In this document: piece after piece, positions 17,865 through 25,879 of the stretch
How the letters are laid out: each line of letters starts with the position of its first letter
How positions within the stretch are numbered: the stretch's first letter is position 1
Source: JACPAP01 sp035287045
GTDB lineage: Bacteria > Gemmatimonadota > Gemmatimonadetes > Gemmatimonadales > GWC2-71-9
Assembly (NCBI GenBank): GCA_035287045.1
Contig: DATECF010000024.1
Span: 1 to 64,000 of the forward strand
Length of the DNA stretch: 64,000 bases
Reading direction: 5' to 3'
Notes under the pieces: generated by a model
Told to the model about the DNA's origin: nothing
The model's input: only the letters and a program-made list of their open reading frames with translations
The model's database searches: none
Position numbers and translations under genes: made by a program

Positions 17865-19547
17865 CTACCGTCTGCTTCTCCCCGTAGCCGCCTCCCGCTG
17901 CCACACGACGTTCCCCTCTACCATCGTGAGATCCACCTTCACGTTCTCGATCCGCACCGGATCTATGAAGAAGGGATCCTCCGATAGCACTACCAGATCC
18001 GCAGCCTTGCCCGGTGCCAGCGTGCCGAGGACGTCGTCCAGGAAGTTGGCGTAGGCGTTGTTGGCCGTGTACGCCGTCAACGCCTCCTCCACGCTGATTC
18101 TCTGCTCCGGAATCCATCCCGTGGGCGTGGCGCCGTCGTTGGTCCGGCGCGTCACCGCCGCGTAGATGCCCAGCAGTGGATCGATGGGCGCCACGGTCCA
18201 ATCGCTGCCGAACGCCACCCGGGCACCGGCGTCCAGGAGGTCACGGAAGGCATACGTGGTCTTGATGCGCTCCGGCCCAATCCGCTTTTCCGCCCACCGG
18301 CCGTCGTCAATGGCGTGGTACGGCTGCATGGACGCGGTCACGCCCAGCTCAGCGAACCGACGGATCGCGGCCCGCGTCAGGTGTTGCGCGTGCTCGATCC
18401 GGAACCGCCGGTCGCGCGCCCCGTTCAGGGAGCGAGCGTCACGAAAGGCGTCCAGCAGCCAGTCGTTGGCCCGATCGCCGATCGCGTGCACGATCACCTG
18501 CAGCCCGGCGGAGTCCGCCGAGACGATGGAACGCCAGAGCTCCGTCGAGTCCGTCACGACCAGGCCCCGGGTCTCCGGTGCATCCTGATAGGGGTCGTAG
18601 AACCAGGCGGTGGTCGAACCCAGCGAACCATCCACATACGCCTTGACCCCACCCCAGAAGAGCCGGTGGTCTCCCCGGCCCTCCTTGGCCACCAGATCCG
18701 CCAGGCGCTGCCAGCTCGACAGGGGTACCACGCCGTACACCCGCAGATCCAACTGCCCGCGAGCACGCGCCCGTCGGTAGGTGGCCAGGCCCTCCCAGGA
18801 CCCCATGTCCGCGATGAACGTCACCCCGCGAGCCAGGGCGTGGTCCATGGCGGCGCGCAGCGCCCGGTCCCGCTCGGTATCCGTCGGTGGGGGGATGACC
18901 CGCTCCACCAGGGCCTGGGCCGCGTCTTTCAGGACCCCGGTGGGGCGCCCGTCCGGATACCGCACGATGGTGCCACCCGGGGGATCAGCCGTCTCCCGGG
19001 TCACGCCGGCCAGCTCGAGCGCGCGGGTGTTGGCGAGCGCCATGTGCCCGTCCAGCCGGCTCACGAAGACCGGGGTCTGCGGTGTCAGGGAGTCGATCCA
19101 GTCTCGCCGCGGCAACTCCCCGCCCCACAGCTCATGATCCCAGGTGCCCCCGAGCAGCCACTCTCGCGGACCGCGACGGGCCTGCTCCCCGATCCGCCGG
19201 GCGAACTCCGCGGGGATCCGGGCGTCGCGGAGCTGTACCCCCGCGAGCTCAAACCCGCCGGCCAGGAAGTGCGTGTGACTGTCCATGAAGCCGGGCACCA
19301 CCCGGCGGCCGGCGAGGGCGATCCGCCGGGTCTGCCGGCCGGTCAGCCGTTCGATCTCGGCGTCCGAGCCCACAGCCACCACCCAGCCGCCTTTCACGGC
19401 GACGGCGCTGGGAGCTTCGAGCCCGGCGACAGGCGTCCCGGGGCCGGCCCAGACCCGTCCGCCAGTCAGGACAACGTCAGCTACCTGGGCGTCCACGGTG
19501 CTCGCCGCGGCAGCCAGAGCCACAGTCAGGAGTGCAAACCTGGTCAT
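17865..19547 (-). CDS. Secreted amidohydrolase (YtcJ-like, amidohydrolase 3 family)
   Basis: A 560-residue TIM-barrel metal-dependent hydrolase with a signal peptide (MTRFALLTVALAAAASTVDAQ). The first metal motif is GFMDSHTHFLAGG; further histidines appear in IVHAIGDRAND and RIEHAQHL, and the late Asp in VAFGSDWTVAPIDPL. These match the YtcJ subgroup, whose substrates are mostly unknown, so hydrolysis of an amide is as far as the sequence goes. It is convergent with the aldolase-like gene and stands alone on its strand. Confidence 0.87.
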   Translation of the reverse strand: MTRFALLTVALAAAASTVDAQVADVVLTGGRVWAGPGTPVAGLEAPSAVAVKGGWVVAVGSDAEIERLTGRQTRRIALAGRRVVPGFMDSHTHFLAGGFELAGVQLRDARIPAEFARRIGEQARRGPREWLLGGTWDHELWGGELPRRDWIDSLTPQTPVFVSRLDGHMALANTRALELAGVTRETADPPGGTIVRYPDGRPTGVLKDAAQALVERVIPPPTDTERDRALRAAMDHALARGVTFIADMGSWEGLATYRRARARGQLDLRVYGVVPLSSWQRLADLVAKEGRGDHRLFWGGVKAYVDGSLGSTTAWFYDPYQDAPETRGLVVTDSTELWRSIVSADSAGLQVIVHAIGDRANDWLLDAFRDARSLNGARDRRFRIEHAQHLTRAAIRRFAELGVTASMQPYHAIDDGRWAEKRIGPERIKTTYAFRDLLDAGARVAFGSDWTVAPIDPLLGIYAAVTRRTNDGATPTGWIPEQRISVEEALTAYTANNAYANFLDDVLGTLAPGKAADLVVLSEDPFFIDPVRIENVKVDLTMVEGNVVWQREAATGRSRR

Positions 19548-19852
19548 GCCAGAGGCCCTCCATACCAGAAGCCCTCGAGTCGCTCAGTCTCTCCGCGGCA
19601 AAAGGTAACTCTCCCGCGTGCGATTGATGACGCCGGTTCGACCTCGCGCCGCTATGTTGACCCTGCCGCTCGTAGTGAGCAAAGACTCACGTTCTGCCTG
19701 CCGGTTGTGCTGCAGGAGTGAGGGGTCGCTCACTTAACCGGAATCCGGCTCGAGGGAATCTGGCCGTTGCAGTATGCGTAACTGATTGACTGTTAATATG
19801 GTTACGGCATCTTGGTACAAAGGACGCGCCCAGTTGGTTACCTTTAAAGCAC
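19548..19852. other. Divergent intergenic region with an extended -10 promoter
   Basis: This 305-base gap separates the amidohydrolase from holB. It holds an extended -10 box TGTTAATAT (19791-19799) about 54 bases upstream of the holB start, and two small GTGAG/CTCAC hairpins near 19675-19735. The right half is less GC-rich than the flanks. No gene is visible. Confidence 0.4.
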
Positions 19853-20911
19853 ATGAATCTTCGCCCGGTCTACGGCCATGAGCCGTTGCTGAGCCGGCTG
19901 GAGGGCGCACTAACCTCCGGCCGGTTCCCGCAAGCAACCCTGTTTGTCGGCCCGGCTGGCGTCGGCAAGCAGCGCCTCGCGGTTTGGGTTGCCCAGGGCC
20001 TGCTGTGCGACCGCGGGCCCGGTGCCCCGTGCGGCGCGTGCGACTCGTGCCGCCGGGTGCTGGGACTTAACCACCCGGACCTGCACTGGTTTGTCCCCGT
20101 CGTCCGCCCGAAAACCGGGGACCAGGACAAGCAGGTGGATGAGGTCGAGGCGCTCCTGGCCGAGGCCATGGCGGCACGGCGGGCAGACCCGCTATACGGA
20201 CCCCCGGAGCCCATGGCCAGCCACCCGCTGGCGAGCATCCGGCTGCTACAGCGTCGCGTCAACCTGCGCCCCTTTGCCGGGGCCAGGAAAGTGCTGATCC
20301 TGGGCAACGCCGAGCGCCTGGTGGTGCAGGAGGCCAGCCAGGAAGCCGCGAATGCCCTGCTCAAGGTTCTGGAGGAGCCGCCGGACGACACCTTCATGAT
20401 CCTCACGGCCAGAGAGGCGCGGGCCCTCCTGCCAACCATCCGCTCCCGGCTCGTCCCGGTTCGCATTGGGGGCGTGGGCGATGAAGCCGTGCGGCGCTTC
20501 CTTCAGACCGAGCTGGATCCGGCACCCCGCGGCGCGGCCCTTGAGCAGCGGGTCCTGCTGGCTCAGGGGAGCATTGGCCGGGCCCTGGCGGCTGGTGGGC
20601 AGGGAGACTCGGCCGAGAAGGCGGCACAGCGCCTTCTGGACGCGGTTGGGGGAGGACCCTCAAGGTGGGCGGCGGCGGCCCTGGCGCAGGCGCCTTGGGC
20701 GGCCCGGGGGGACTTTACGGCCAGCCTGGACGCACTGGCGTTAAGGTTGCGCGATGGTGCCGCCAAGGAGGCGCTAGCGAGCCCCGAGCGGTTGCGTCGC
20801 CGCCTTGCCGCCCTGCAAGCCGTGGAGCGAATCCGGACCGAGGCGCAGGGCAACGCCAATCCCCAACTGGCCCTGGCGGTGCTGGCGAGCGACTTGGAGA
20901 ACCTAGCGTGA
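19853..20911 (+). CDS. holB: DNA polymerase III delta' subunit
   Basis: A 352-residue clamp-loader subunit. The AAA+ fold begins with the Walker A motif VGPAGVGKQRL, followed by a four-Cys zinc module (CDRGPGAPCGACDSCRR). Sensor-type residues lie near LLKVLEEPPDDTFMILTA. The Walker A loop has GKQ instead of GKT/GKS, fitting a delta' subunit that does not hydrolyse ATP. The stop overlaps the next start by four bases. Delta' is preferred over gamma/tau because of the short length. Confidence 0.9.
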   Translation: MNLRPVYGHEPLLSRLEGALTSGRFPQATLFVGPAGVGKQRLAVWVAQGLLCDRGPGAPCGACDSCRRVLGLNHPDLHWFVPVVRPKTGDQDKQVDEVEALLAEAMAARRADPLYGPPEPMASHPLASIRLLQRRVNLRPFAGARKVLILGNAERLVVQEASQEAANALLKVLEEPPDDTFMILTAREARALLPTIRSRLVPVRIGGVGDEAVRRFLQTELDPAPRGAALEQRVLLAQGSIGRALAAGGQGDSAEKAAQRLLDAVGGGPSRWAAAALAQAPWAARGDFTASLDALALRLRDGAAKEALASPERLRRRLAALQAVERIRTEAQGNANPQLALAVLASDLENLA

Positions 20912-21384
20912 GCCTGTCCCACGTCGATGCGGCCGGCCGCCCACGCATGGTGGACGTAGGCGCGAAGGCCGCGACCGAGCGGACGGCCGTGGCTGAGGGG
21001 CTGATCCGCATGGCCCGCGAGGCGCTGGACGAGGTCCAGCGAAACGCCGGCCCCAAGGGTGACGTACTGACCACCGCCGAGCTCGCCGGCGTCATGGCGG
21101 CGAAACGCACGGCGGACTTGATCCCATTGTGCCATCCGCTCCCGCTGGACCACGTGGCGGTGGAGGTATCGCTCGATCCCACCGTCCCGGGAGTGCGGGT
21201 TCGCGCGACGGTCCGTGCCACCGCGCGGACCGGGGTGGAGATGGAAGCGTTGACCGCGGCCGCGGTGGCGTTGCTCACGGTCTATGACATGGTCAAGGCC
21301 GCGGACCGCGGGATGGAGATCGAAGGGATCCGGCTGCTCGAGAAGGTCGGCGGCAAGTCGGGCGACTGGCGACGTCCCGGGTAA
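20908..21384 (+). CDS. moaC: Cyclic pyranopterin monophosphate synthase
   Basis: A 158-residue enzyme of molybdenum cofactor synthesis that converts the MoaA product to cyclic pyranopterin monophosphate. It starts SLSHVDAAGRPRMVDV, then KRTADLIPLCHPLPLDHV and VYDMVKAADRGMEI, which hold the conserved catalytic His, Lys and Asp residues, and ends GGKSGDW, all typical of MoaC. The GTG start overlaps the holB stop by four bases. The cofactor is needed by the nitrate reductase encoded 15 kb upstream. Confidence 0.94.
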   Translation: MSLSHVDAAGRPRMVDVGAKAATERTAVAEGLIRMAREALDEVQRNAGPKGDVLTTAELAGVMAAKRTADLIPLCHPLPLDHVAVEVSLDPTVPGVRVRATVRATARTGVEMEALTAAAVALLTVYDMVKAADRGMEIEGIRLLEKVGGKSGDWRRPG

Positions 21385-21415
21385 CCCGTCAGCTGCCCTG
21401 TATCAGAGGAGGCGT

Positions 21416-22114
21416 ATGACCGAACCAACGTCGGCGAATCAAATCGGACGGGGCCTGAGACTCTCGGCCACGCAGGTGCTGATGCTGCGGGGCCTGGCCC
21501 TGTTCGTGGCGTCGTTATTGCTGGTCACCACGGTGCGCGCCCTGGCGGCGCGGGGCGGCGCGGGAGACGGCGGAGCCGCCTACACCGGTACGGCGATCGT
21601 GAGGGAGCTGACGAGCCTGCAAAGCTCCCTCGACCGCACCAGCGGCGAGCTGGAGTTGATGCAGTTAGAGCTGCGGCGGGCCCGTGCCCTGCTGGACTAC
21701 TCGTCACGCTATCAGGTCCCCTCGGACCTGGTGGCTCTGATCTACGATACGGCGCTCCGGGAGGGGCTGGACCCGGACCTGGCGTTCCGCCTGGTGAGGG
21801 TCGAGAGCGCCTTTGACCCCAAAGCCGTGAGCTCCGCCCGGGCCATCGGACTGGCGCAGATCCAGCTCAGGACGGCGCGGTTCTACGAACCGGGGATTAC
21901 CGAGAAGGGGCTGTTCGACCCCCCCACCAACCTGCGGATCGGCTTCCGCTACCTGCGCGACCTGATTGGGACGTACCAGGGGAACCTGCGGCTCGCGCTG
22001 CTGGCCTACAACCGCGGCCCGGCGAAGGTGAATCAGCTGTTGGGGGACGGGAAGGAACCCGGCAACGGCTACGCGACGTCGGTGCTCAGTCCTCGCGCGA
22101 GCCGTCGTCGCTAG
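21416..22114 (+). CDS. Membrane-anchored lytic transglycosylase (SLT family)
   Basis: A 232-residue peptidoglycan-cleaving enzyme. A transmembrane anchor lies at about residues 24-42 (MLRGLALFVASLLLVTTV), then a short coiled-coil-like segment (about 60-90), then the SLT domain with the catalytic Glu in LVRVESAFDP, GLAQIQ and LLAYNRGP. A strong site GAGGAGG precedes the ATG at 21416; the longer frame upstream overlaps moaC and is not used. Its last 29 bases overlap the end of the convergent transglycosylase gene. Confidence 0.87.
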   Translation: MTEPTSANQIGRGLRLSATQVLMLRGLALFVASLLLVTTVRALAARGGAGDGGAAYTGTAIVRELTSLQSSLDRTSGELELMQLELRRARALLDYSSRYQVPSDLVALIYDTALREGLDPDLAFRLVRVESAFDPKAVSSARAIGLAQIQLRTARFYEPGITEKGLFDPPTNLRIGFRYLRDLIGTYQGNLRLALLAYNRGPAKVNQLLGDGKEPGNGYATSVLSPRASRRR

Positions 22115-23684
22115 CGGGCGCGGCAACGATCAGCCGCTGGCCGGCGCGCAGCACCTCACCGGCCGACATCCCGTTCCACTGCCGAAGGGCCGCGACCGTC
22201 GCGCCGTAGCGTCGGGAGAGGAACCAGAGGGTCTCCCCGGGCTCCACGACGTGGACGGTGCCGGCCGGAGGAGCCGCAGGGGCCACAGAAGCTACGCCGG
22301 AGGAGGCCTGCTGCGTGGCGCGGTTGGCTGGACGTCGGGCGACCCCGCGGGCGACGGCGCTCACCGGCACTTTCAGCCGCGCCCCAATGCGCAGCGCGCG
22401 CGCTTTGACCCCCGGGTTGGCGGCAAGGAGCAGACTCACGCTCACCCGGTAGCGCTCCGCGATTCCGGACAGGGTCTCACCCCGCGTCACCACGTGCTCC
22501 AGAAAGTTCACGCGCTCGCTGGCCGGTAGCTCCAGGTAGCGCTGCGACACGGTGGTACCGGCGCCGCGCGGCACCCGAACGATGGCGGAGCGGCGGGGCG
22601 GCGTAACGCCGCGGTAGTACTGGGGGTTGAGCTCTAACAGCGCGGCGGTGGTGGTGTCCGCCAGCCGGGCGATCACATCGAACCCGGTGGCATCGGGAAC
22701 GGTGATCTCGTCGAACACCAGCGGCTCCAGGTCCGGCGTCTCGTCGAACCCGAACCGCTTGGGATCCTTGGCGATGAGGGCGGCGGCGATGAGCTTGGGG
22801 ACGTAATCCCGCGTCTCGGGGCGGAGGTACCGCCGCTCCGCCAGCGAGAAGAAGGTTTCGTCGCTCAGCGCTTCCGGCTCGCCCGGCAGGCGTTGAATCC
22901 CCCGCATGACCCGCCCGGTGCCGCCGTTGTAGGCCGCGGCGGCGAGGTACCACGACCCGAACATGCTGTCCAGGTCCCGCAGGTGCCGGGCCGCGGCGTC
23001 GGTCGCCTTGAACGGGTCCCGCCGCTCGTCCACCCACTGATCCACCTGCAGGCCGTAGCGTCGCCCCGTGTACGTCATGAACTGCCACATCCCCACGGCT
23101 TTCGCGCGCGAGACCGCCGTGTTGGAGTAGCCGCTCTCAATGAGCCCCAGGTACACCAGGTCCTCGGGGACGCCATAGCTCCTGAAGCGCGCGCGGATCA
23201 TGCCTTCGTACCGACGCAGGCGGCCCAGCCAGATCGTGAACCGGTCGCGCGAGTCGATCTGGAAGAAGTTCATGTAGTACAGAACCCGGGACCGGGCGGC
23301 AAACGACTCCACGTCGATATCCCAGGTGACGCCGGCGGCGCTGGCGGCGCCACCCCCAGCGTCCTCGAACAGGCGGGACGCCTCGGTCGTCACTTCCCGC
23401 TCGCCGACCGCGGCTGGCACCGGCAACACGCCTCGGGCCCCGGTCTCCCCCTTCCCCAATCCCTTGAACTCGAGCTCCTGCAGCGCCGCGAGGGCGGCCT
23501 GGTCGGCCGCGGAATCCTCAGGCGGCTCGGCGAGGATGGGAGCGGGCTCCTGCGAACCGGGCAGGGCCAGGGACGCGGACGCCTCGGGCGCCGGCGGCGC
23601 GACGCGCTGCCCGCCACAGGCCCACGCCAGCGAGGCCGCTCCCCAGAGAACCGCTGCTCCAACCCTGCGCCTGAAACCGTCCAT
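22086..23684 (-). CDS. MltD-like lytic transglycosylase lipoprotein with LysM domains
   Basis: A 532-residue wall hydrolase. The N terminus is a lipoprotein signal ending SLAWACGG. The transglycosylase domain (about residues 155-300) has the catalytic Glu in YLGLIESGYSN, the motif AVGMWQFM and AAAAYNGGTG. Two LysM peptidoglycan-binding domains follow near the C terminus, each with the signature G-E-T-L (VTRGETLSGIAERY and VEPGETLWFLSRRY). The start overlaps the stop of the upstream gene by one base. Its tail overlaps the other transglycosylase gene by 29 bases on the opposite strand. Confidence 0.9.
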   Translation of the reverse strand: MDGFRRRVGAAVLWGAASLAWACGGQRVAPPAPEASASLALPGSQEPAPILAEPPEDSAADQAALAALQELEFKGLGKGETGARGVLPVPAAVGEREVTTEASRLFEDAGGGAASAAGVTWDIDVESFAARSRVLYYMNFFQIDSRDRFTIWLGRLRRYEGMIRARFRSYGVPEDLVYLGLIESGYSNTAVSRAKAVGMWQFMTYTGRRYGLQVDQWVDERRDPFKATDAAARHLRDLDSMFGSWYLAAAAYNGGTGRVMRGIQRLPGEPEALSDETFFSLAERRYLRPETRDYVPKLIAAALIAKDPKRFGFDETPDLEPLVFDEITVPDATGFDVIARLADTTTAALLELNPQYYRGVTPPRRSAIVRVPRGAGTTVSQRYLELPASERVNFLEHVVTRGETLSGIAERYRVSVSLLLAANPGVKARALRIGARLKVPVSAVARGVARRPANRATQQASSGVASVAPAAPPAGTVHVVEPGETLWFLSRRYGATVAALRQWNGMSAGEVLRAGQRLIVAAPASDDGSRED

Positions 23685-24109
23685 TACGTCGTCTCCGTGC
23701 GGACGAACAGGTTGCCCAGCAGCCGGTTCGTCGCGTTCAACACCGCCAGGGCGGCGCCCCGCTCGCGGCCGTCCTCCGTGAGATACGAGCCCACGATGCG
23801 CCGGGACTCAGCCTCCAGATGGGTGGCGAGCGACACGATGATGATGGTCGAGTCGAACGCCCGCAGCGCCTTGACGCCCAGCAACTCGAACGTCATGCGC
23901 ACGTTGATGGACTGCTCGATGGCCCGGACCGCGGCTTCCGCCGCACACCGTAACGCCCCCGTCTGGGACGCGATGCCCTCGGCCACGCCCACGAACGGCT
24001 GCCCGGGCATCCACTCCAGCACCACCCGGGCTTGACACCCACCGCTCGGCAGGCGTCGAAACTCGAACTCGACAAACCGGAGCCGCTCGCGAACCGCTCC
24101 TGCCGTCAC
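23684..24109 (-). CDS. Conserved hypothetical, possible LeuA-like regulatory fold
   Basis: A 141-residue soluble protein of unknown function. The order of a glycine-containing strand, a helix with ALRCAAEAAVRAIEQ, a strand-loop FELLGVKALRAFDSTIIIVSL and a helix ALAVLNATNRLLG resembles the allosteric domain of isopropylmalate synthase, but this is a pattern impression only. It is the third gene of a minus-strand set ending in the MltD-like gene, to which it is translationally coupled (TAATG overlap). Confidence 0.6.
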   Translation of the reverse strand: MTAGAVRERLRFVEFEFRRLPSGGCQARVVLEWMPGQPFVGVAEGIASQTGALRCAAEAAVRAIEQSINVRMTFELLGVKALRAFDSTIIIVSLATHLEAESRRIVGSYLTEDGRERGAALAVLNATNRLLGNLFVRTETT

Positions 24110-24132
24110 GCGCCTCCCCTCCGCTCAAGGCG

Positions 24133-24387
24133 CTACTCGTCGCCGTCGAACCGAACTTCGAGCTGCCCCTGAGGCGCTTCGTCCACCGCACGGATGAGGT
24201 CGGCGTCCAGCCGCGGTTTCCCCCCGTCATCCATCAGCACCGTCACCAGCAGCACCTGACCGTCTTCCATCGTGATCCGCAGCTGGCGGCAATCGGACCG
24301 AATGATCACGTCCTGCACGGTCCGGTCACGCAAATGCCCCACCGCCTCGGCGATTCGGCGCAACTCCTGCAGCGACGCGATGGTCAC
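24133..24387 (-). CDS. Small conserved hypothetical protein
   Basis: An 84-residue acidic protein of unknown function. It opens with a helix (TIASLQELRRIAEAVGHL), then short beta-like stretches (VQDVIIRSDCRQLRITMEDGQ and LLVTVLMDDG) and an acidic end. The GTG at 24387 is chosen because the preceding codons overlap the upstream gene without another initiator. It is the middle gene of a minus-strand cluster of three small genes before the MltD-like gene. Confidence 0.5.
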   Translation of the reverse strand: MTIASLQELRRIAEAVGHLRDRTVQDVIIRSDCRQLRITMEDGQVLLVTVLMDDGGKPRLDADLIRAVDEAPQGQLEVRFDGDE

Positions 24388-24409
24388 GGCAACGGCGGCA
24401 GCCGGATGC

Positions 24410-24655
24410 TCAGCCGATGTGCTGCTCCAGCACTGCCCGCAGCGCCTCGTCCGTGATGCGGTCGGCCTGGAGAAACAGCGACGACTTCGAAACCGACTCC
24501 AACGGGTACGGGGCCCAGAACGAACGCGGCTCCCGGTCGGCGTTCGCGGTGCGGAAGGAGAGCATGAGCTGCCAGAGTTGCACGTTTGCCCGGCGCTCGG
24601 CCGCGGCCTGCACGTGCCACACTTGGCCTTCCGCTGCAATGACTCTCCACGCCAT
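24410..24655 (-). CDS. Small conserved hypothetical protein
   Basis: An 81-residue soluble protein that starts MAWRVIAAEGQVWHVQAAAERR and has a single-domain pattern of short strands followed by a C-terminal helix (RITDEALRAVLEQHIG). No known family is recognised. It is the first gene of the minus-strand set 24655-22086; a plausible promoter lies just upstream. Codon composition matches its neighbours, supporting a real gene. Confidence 0.55.
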   Translation of the reverse strand: MAWRVIAAEGQVWHVQAAAERRANVQLWQLMLSFRTANADREPRSFWAPYPLESVSKSSLFLQADRITDEALRAVLEQHIG

Positions 24656-24702
24656 GGCGTCCTAGTGCCTCAACCCTGATGGGGACTTTGGCAGGTCCGG
24701 CC

Positions 24703-24732
24703 AATATGAGTCCGGCCCACGACACGAGTCAA
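24703..24732 (-). promoter_or_regulatory. Candidate sigma-70 promoter for the small-gene/MltD set
   Basis: On the minus strand, TTGACT (24732-24727), an 18-base spacer and CATATT (24708-24703) form a housekeeping-like promoter. It would start transcription about 40 bases before the ATG at 24655. Confidence 0.35.
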
Positions 24733-24805
24733 GTGCCGAAAACCCGCCTAAGTGTTGACGCTACTGCAAGCTAGGGAGTGTCCCGGCTCCCCGGGGTGAC
24801 GGGCG

Positions 24806-25714
24806 TCACGAGGGGCCGCAATCCTCCAGGACGGCCTGGCGCACCCCCTCGAGCCCCGCCAGCCGCCGGGGGTAGGCCAGGAGCCGCACCTGCGCCGTGC
24901 CCGCCAGCCGCCGGGCAAACCGGAACTGGCTTGCCAGCCTCCCCGAATCCAGCTGCACCGTGTTGAACGCATCACGCAGGATCTCCAGGAACGCGGCTGC
25001 CGGGGCCAGGGGCGTGATGCGCACCGCCAAGCCTCGGGTCAACACGTACAACGCGCGCAGGGGCAGCGGGTCGCGCACGCTCATAGAGGACGGCAACGGC
25101 ACGATGCGCTTGGCGGCGCCCGGCGCCATGCGCGGCCCGGTGCGCAGCATACCCAACAGGTGGCGCGCGACGCGGGGGGCCAGCTTGATGCTCGGGATGC
25201 CCGGCTCCGCCACGTAACCCGCCCCGCGCCGGATGAGGACCAGGAGATCGTCGGTCACCAGCGGATAGCCCGCCTGAAGAAACGCGGCCGCGAGGCTCGA
25301 CTTCCCCATGCCGCAGTCGCCCAGGAACCCGATCACGCCGCCATCCACCGCCACCGCGCTCCCGTGGAGCGGCTCCTGCCCTCTGGCCAGCAGCGAAAAG
25401 GACAGCACCTGCGGCAGCAGGTACGCCCGAAACGCCTCGTTGGTGGCTCGCGGAAGCCGACGCCACCGGACGGTGGCGCCGTCAGCGCTGACGATGAAAT
25501 CCGACAGCCCCCGCCAGCGAAGCAAGGCCGAGCCGTCGGAATGCCCCTGGTAGGAAAACCAGGACCGCGAGGAGCTCAACTCCTCGAACCGCCGACCCGC
25601 CGACCCGCCGACCCGCCGAATCGCCACACTGGCCCGCCGCGGATCCCGCGGACACGGCAGCGCCAGGGGAGACCGCACGGCGAGACCGTACAGCCGGTAG
25701 GTCCCGCCGGGCAC
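24806..25714 (-). CDS. HPr kinase-like lasso peptide kinase
   Basis: A 302-residue protein of the HprK-like family found in lasso-peptide clusters. The P-loop is GFLGDCGMGKSSLAAAF and is followed by YPLVTDDLLVL, matching the acidic DD motif after the P-loop in HPr kinases. Family members phosphorylate serine in some lasso peptides; here the core has only one serine (core position 18), not at its C terminus, so the target is uncertain. The GTG start lies two bases after the precursor stop, so the two are co-translated. An 8-base tandem repeat sits in the N-terminal coding region. Confidence 0.85.
   Translation of the reverse strand: MPGGTYRLYGLAVRSPLALPCPRDPRRASVAIRRVGGSAGRRFEELSSSRSWFSYQGHSDGSALLRWRGLSDFIVSADGATVRWRRLPRATNEAFRAYLLPQVLSFSLLARGQEPLHGSAVAVDGGVIGFLGDCGMGKSSLAAAFLQAGYPLVTDDLLVLIRRGAGYVAEPGIPSIKLAPRVARHLLGMLRTGPRMAPGAAKRIVPLPSSMSVRDPLPLRALYVLTRGLAVRITPLAPAAAFLEILRDAFNTVQLDSGRLASQFRFARRLAGTAQVRLLAYPRRLAGLEGVRQAVLEDCGPS
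25584..25624. repeat. Octamer tandem repeat inside the kinase gene
   Basis: Three exact copies of CGACCCGC (period 8), flanked by degenerate CGAACCGC and CGAATCGC copies. It encodes the Gly/Arg/Val-rich stretch RRVGGSAGRR near residue 40. Read on the minus strand the unit is GGCGGGTC, close to the GGCGGTTC unit of the elements near ffh and trmD. Confidence 0.6.
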
Positions 25715-25716
25715 GG

Positions 25717-25866
25717 CTACGCGTTGCCCCCGGACAGTTTGGTGCGGGGCTTGCCCGCTCCGTCGGCCCGGTTCCCGCCTTTCGCCCGCGTGAGTGCCCG
25801 AAGGTCACCGTGGACCTTGAGCCGGGGCTTGCGATAGGGCTTCTTGGACTGCCGCTGCCGCTTCAT
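25717..25866 (-). CDS. Lasso peptide precursor
   Basis: A 49-residue precursor. The leader (residues 1-27) is Lys/Arg-rich and holds the RRE-binding signature Y11-x2-P14-x-L16 with G20 and L25 (PYRKPRLKVHGDLRALT). Thr26 is the penultimate leader residue, as lasso maturation requires. The core is then residues 28-49: Ala1, followed by KGGNRAD, placing Asp35 at core position 8 for an eight-residue macrolactam ring; the tail is GAGKPRTKLSGGNA. The start at 25866 follows AAGGGGAAGG; an upstream in-frame ATG would overlap the cyclase gene. It lies 13 bases after the cyclase and two before the kinase. Confidence 0.88.
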   Translation of the reverse strand: MKRQRQSKKPYRKPRLKVHGDLRALTRAKGGNRADGAGKPRTKLSGGNA

Positions 25867-25879
25867 GCACACCTTCCCC

